Assembly (NCBI GenBank): GCA_036803205.1
Contig: DAIRUS010000007.1
Coordinates: 1-42,138, forward strand
DNA: 42,138 nt
Direction: 5' to 3'
Source of the DNA: DAIRUS01 sp036803205
GTDB lineage: Bacteria; Patescibacteriota; Minisyncoccia; Minisyncoccales; GBS-2
This document shows positions 40,443 to 42,138 of this stretch, one piece after another. The notes under the pieces were generated by a model. The model was given only the letters and a program-made list of their open reading frames with translations, was not told the origin of the DNA and ran no database searches. Every line of letters starts with the position of its first letter. Within the stretch, counting starts at the first letter, position 1. A program made the position numbers and the translations under genes.

Positions 40443-41069
40443 TTAAAAAAGTAAAGAGGGCATACCGGTGATTAGGGCAAACAAAGGCTTACAAATAAGG
40501 GGAAAGCCAATAAACCACATAAAGAAAATGGCGAAAAAAACAAGAAAGGGGCTGTTTGTTAAAAGAAAAATTCTAATTTTTTCAAAAGAAAAAGGTAAAA
40601 AAGTTAAAAGAGGATATGAACCATCAAGAGGTGGGATAGGAATTAAATTAAATATCCCCAAGGTAAGATTAATCCAGACAAAAATCGAAAAAAAATAAAC
40701 TAAGCTAATGTTTGAAAATTCTAAAAATCGGAGCAAAAGTCCTACCGTTAAAGCCATCAAAATATTAGAAGCAGGTCCGGCCAAAGCTACCAGTGAAGGT
40801 CCCCACTTCTGATTTCTTAAATTATAAGGATTAAATGGCACTGGTTTTCCCATTCCTATACCGACGATAAAAATAAGGGTGGTAAAGAGGGGGTCAAAAT
40901 GGGCAAATGGATTGAGAGTAAGACGGCCCTGGTATTTAGCCGTCGGATCTCCCAAAAAATGGGCCATCTGGGCATGGGAATATTCATGAACGGTAAATCC
41001 AAACAAAATTGAAGTGGCTACCATTAAATATAATCTTGGTTCTATAAAAAGTAATTCAATAAGCATCAA
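40443..41069 (-). CDS. Membrane metalloprotease, M50 family
   Basis: 208 residues with about six hydrophobic segments. The zinc motif HEYSH is at 28-32 and the second metal motif is NLIPIPPLDGS near 140-150, with NPFAHFDP in between. There is no PDZ domain, which separates it from the RseP homologue at 7522 and links it to the compact YwhC-like group. Substrate unknown. It is read leftward from a region whose promoters overlap those of rpmB. Confidence 0.85.
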   Translation of the reverse strand: MMLIELLFIEPRLYLMVATSILFGFTVHEYSHAQMAHFLGDPTAKYQGRLTLNPFAHFDPLFTTLIFIVGIGMGKPVPFNPYNLRNQKWGPSLVALAGPASNILMALTVGLLLRFLEFSNISLVYFFSIFVWINLTLGIFNLIPIPPLDGSYPLLTFLPFSFEKIRIFLLTNSPFLVFFAIFFMWFIGFPLICKPLFALITGMPSLLF

Positions 41070-41087
41070 ATTTAATATAACATAATC

Positions 41088-41116
41088 TTGTCAAAATTAG
41101 AAACTCTTGTTAAAAT
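41088..41116 (+). promoter_or_regulatory. rpmB: Promoter of rpmB
   Basis: TTGTCA (41088-41093) and TAAAAT (41111-41116) are separated by 17 bases. The ATG at 41124 lies 7 bases past the -10 box, so the mRNA is likely leaderless. Confidence 0.6.
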
Positions 41117-41123
41117 CAAATAT

Positions 41124-41354
41124 ATGAAAAAACAATGTTCAATCTGCGGAAAAGGTAGTAAAATTTTTGGTCGAAGAATAAAACTGCGCGGGAAATATAA
41201 TCCTACAACCAAAAAAAGAAAATACCCTAATTTACAATGGGTAAAAATTCCTTTGGAAATAAAAAAAGAATCTTTTAAAAATTTTGCCGGAAAAAGAATC
41301 CTCATCTGTACCAACTGCCTAAAGACGATGGAAAAAAGGGAGAAAATTAAGTGA
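41124..41354 (+). CDS. rpmB: Ribosomal protein L28 (bL28)
   Basis: 76 residues beginning MKKQCSICGKGSKIFGRRIK. Two CxxC pairs (CSIC and CTNC near the end) make it the zinc-type L28. KYNPTTKKRKYPNLQWVKIP corresponds to the conserved RRTKRRWLPNLQ stretch. A longer frame from 41088 would start ahead of the -10 box, so the ATG at 41124 is chosen. It is the only ribosomal gene here read rightward. Confidence 0.9.
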   Translation: MKKQCSICGKGSKIFGRRIKLRGKYNPTTKKRKYPNLQWVKIPLEIKKESFKNFAGKRILICTNCLKTMEKREKIK

Positions 41355-41367
41355 AAATTTTTATTTC

Positions 41368-41438
41368 CGGGGTATAGCGTAATGGTAGCGCACGTCCTTG
41401 GGGTGGATGAGGATGGGGTTCGATTCCCCATACCCCGA
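41368..41438 (+). tRNA. tRNA-Pro (GGG)
   Basis: Cloverleaf: acceptor CGGGGTA/TACCCCG, D-stem AGCG/GCGC-type, anticodon stem CGTCC/GGATG with loop TTGGGGT (anticodon GGG), T-stem TGGGG/CCCCA with loop TTCGATT. It lies 13 bases after rpmB on the same strand, perhaps co-transcribed. Confidence 0.92.
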
Positions 41439-41458
41439 CTATAAAAGACATTTTGAAT

Positions 41459-41757
41459 TTTGGGGCGAGTTTGTTTGCTCGCTCGCCCGCAAAATTCGTT
41501 AAGTTTCGTCTGGTCGCAATTACTGGACAAAGTGTGAACTTTTTTTGAGAAAAATTCTAACGTTGACTGATTGCCAGCCACCTTTTCCCTCAGTCTACCT
41601 TTGTGGGACAAGTGGTGGAGCGTAAATTTTCCTCTCCCCAAACCATTCTTCAATTTCCGCTTCGCCTGTTGAAAAATCCTTTTTTCAAAAATCAAGACGA
41701 GGCGGGGGTATTTATTTTTTGATCGCCCTTGTCCCAACCCTTCCGTACGCGGGCGAT
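41459..41757. ncRNA. Candidate structured RNA, strand uncertain
   Basis: No gene fits here, but several long-range pairings do. TCGCCCGC (41483-41490) pairs with GCGGGCGA (41749-41756) over 260 bases; TGGGACAAG (41604-41612) pairs with CTTGTCCCA (41728-41736); GACTGA (41565-41570) pairs with TCAGTC (41590-41595). A local GGGCGAG/CTCGCCC hairpin (41463-41488) competes with the first. On the leftward strand 41617-41634 reads GAGGAAA...GCTCC, like conserved region I of RNase P RNA, and CAGACGAAACTTAAC lies near 41500 where region V could be. The segment is short for RNase P, so that identity is only a suggestion. Confidence 0.4.
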
Positions 41758-41804
41758 AACAAGAAACTTACTAAAATCAAAAACTTTTCAATTAACAAAA
41801 ATCT

Positions 41805-41905
41805 GCTGACGTGGGTTAGCATACCAACAGATTCCTGCCTTGTAGTTAACCGAAGATTATACTTGCTTTGGAAGTTTGTATCCGATGGTTAGCTACTAAC
41901 CCAGC
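41805..41905 (+). ncRNA. Candidate compact three-helix RNA
   Basis: P1: GCT (41805-41807) and GGGTTAG (41813-41819) pair with CTAACCCAGC (41896-41905). P2: TAGTTAACC (41843-41851) pairs with GGTTAGCTA (41887-41895) and abuts P1. A short P3 (41825-41830 with 41835-41842) abuts P2. Inside P2, ACTT/AAGT (41861-41864/41872-41875) closes a seven-base loop. One P2 pair is U-G on the rightward strand but C-A on the other, favouring rightward transcription. It matches no family I can name and ends just before the convergent gene at 41924. Confidence 0.45.
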
Positions 41906-41923
41906 AATTCATTTTATCATACG

Positions 41924-42138
41924 TTAGTTAATCTTTTTCTCAATGTCCTCAATTTCTTTTTTGATAAATTTTTCAGAAATTTTCAGCGCTTTTTTTAACT
42001 CATCGCATATTTTCCTTTCTCTTTCGCTTAAATCAGGTCTACCATCTAGTTTTGCTATCTGTTCTTTTATCTCTTCTTTTAAATCTTTAAAGGCAGAGTA
42101 TAGAGCTTTTTCGGCTTCAGTAATTTCTTTTCTTAATT
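41924..42138 (-). CDS. C-terminal part of a coiled-coil protein (cut by window end)
   Basis: An open leftward frame runs from the window edge to a TAA at 41924-41926, giving at least 71 residues. The sequence is highly charged and helical: EAEKALYSAFKDLKEEIKEQ, a turn at LDGRPDLSERE, then CDELKKALKISEKFIKKEIE and a terminal EDIEKKIN. It is predicted to be a coiled coil, possibly a helical hairpin. The N-terminus is outside the window and the function cannot be assigned. Confidence 0.6.
   Translation of the reverse strand, partial: LRKEITEAEKALYSAFKDLKEEIKEQIAKLDGRPDLSERERKICDELKKALKISEKFIKKEIEDIEKKIN

Noticed and set aside
41604..41640. GCTCCACCA on the leftward strand as the 3' end of a tmRNA
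   Set aside because: No T-arm with the TTCRA loop, no acceptor partner and no TTCGAC 5' motif were found nearby, so tmRNA is not supported.
41072..41737. Long leftward open frame of 221 codons
   Set aside because: It runs antisense through rpmB and tRNA-Pro and over the structured RNA region, and its translation has no family resemblance; it is an accident of composition.

Overview
The window reads as the core translation region of a small, AT-rich bacterial genome of Patescibacteria (CPR) type, most likely Parcubacteria-like. The evidence is the gene content and several reduced proteins: no rpmD (L30) in the spc cluster, an RNA polymerase alpha subunit without its C-terminal domain, a 561-residue AlaRS without the C-terminal domain, a ProRS without the editing insert, and many small CPR-style membrane proteins. 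Stops are TAA, TAG and TGA, so the standard bacterial code fits. The exact lineage cannot be fixed from the sequence alone.

Layout. (1) 69-2626 is a 2.6-kb accessory segment bounded by a 176-bp, nearly perfect inverted repeat. It holds a DUF134 regulator, a DUF5320 protein and a decayed serine recombinase preceded by interleaved inverted repeats that could form an RNA pseudoknot. (2) 2626-2861 holds three tRNA genes (Asp, Met-type CAU, initiator-like CAU). (3) 2903-11156 is a leftward operon-like run: HEPN-like membrane protein, gatA, gatC, mreB, proS, rseP, frr, holB and a second mreB-like gene, with a good promoter at 11179-11206. (4) A rightward PEGA-domain protein (11226-12512) and a leftward Cas4-like nuclease follow; a three-way-junction RNA candidate (13250-13375) lies just upstream of the nuclease.

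(5) 13409-17412 is the alpha-operon block (S9, L13, L17, RpoA, S4, S11, S13, L36, IF-1). (6) 17436-24352 separates the alpha and spc blocks with a membrane protein, alaS, a YkuK-like protein, tpiA, galT, a family 2 glycosyltransferase and map. (7) 24422-35894 is the spc and S10 cluster from adk and secY to rpsJ, with two unusual non-coding gaps around rplC. (8) 35972-40382 is the str operon (tuf, fusA, rpsG, rpsL), with a promoter and a long leader hairpin ahead of tuf. (9) 40443-42138 holds an M50 protease, L28, tRNA-Pro, about 490 bp of gene-free DNA with strong long-range pairing (candidate structured RNAs), and the 3' end of a coiled-coil gene.

Most genes serve translation (20-plus ribosomal proteins, factors, synthetases, tRNAs), with cell shape (two MreB homologues), membrane proteolysis, protein export (SecY) and a little sugar metabolism. 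The most promising undescribed material is non-coding: the inverted-repeat element with its pseudoknot-like leader, the 126-nt three-way junction before the Cas4-like nuclease, and the structured 41459-41905 region.
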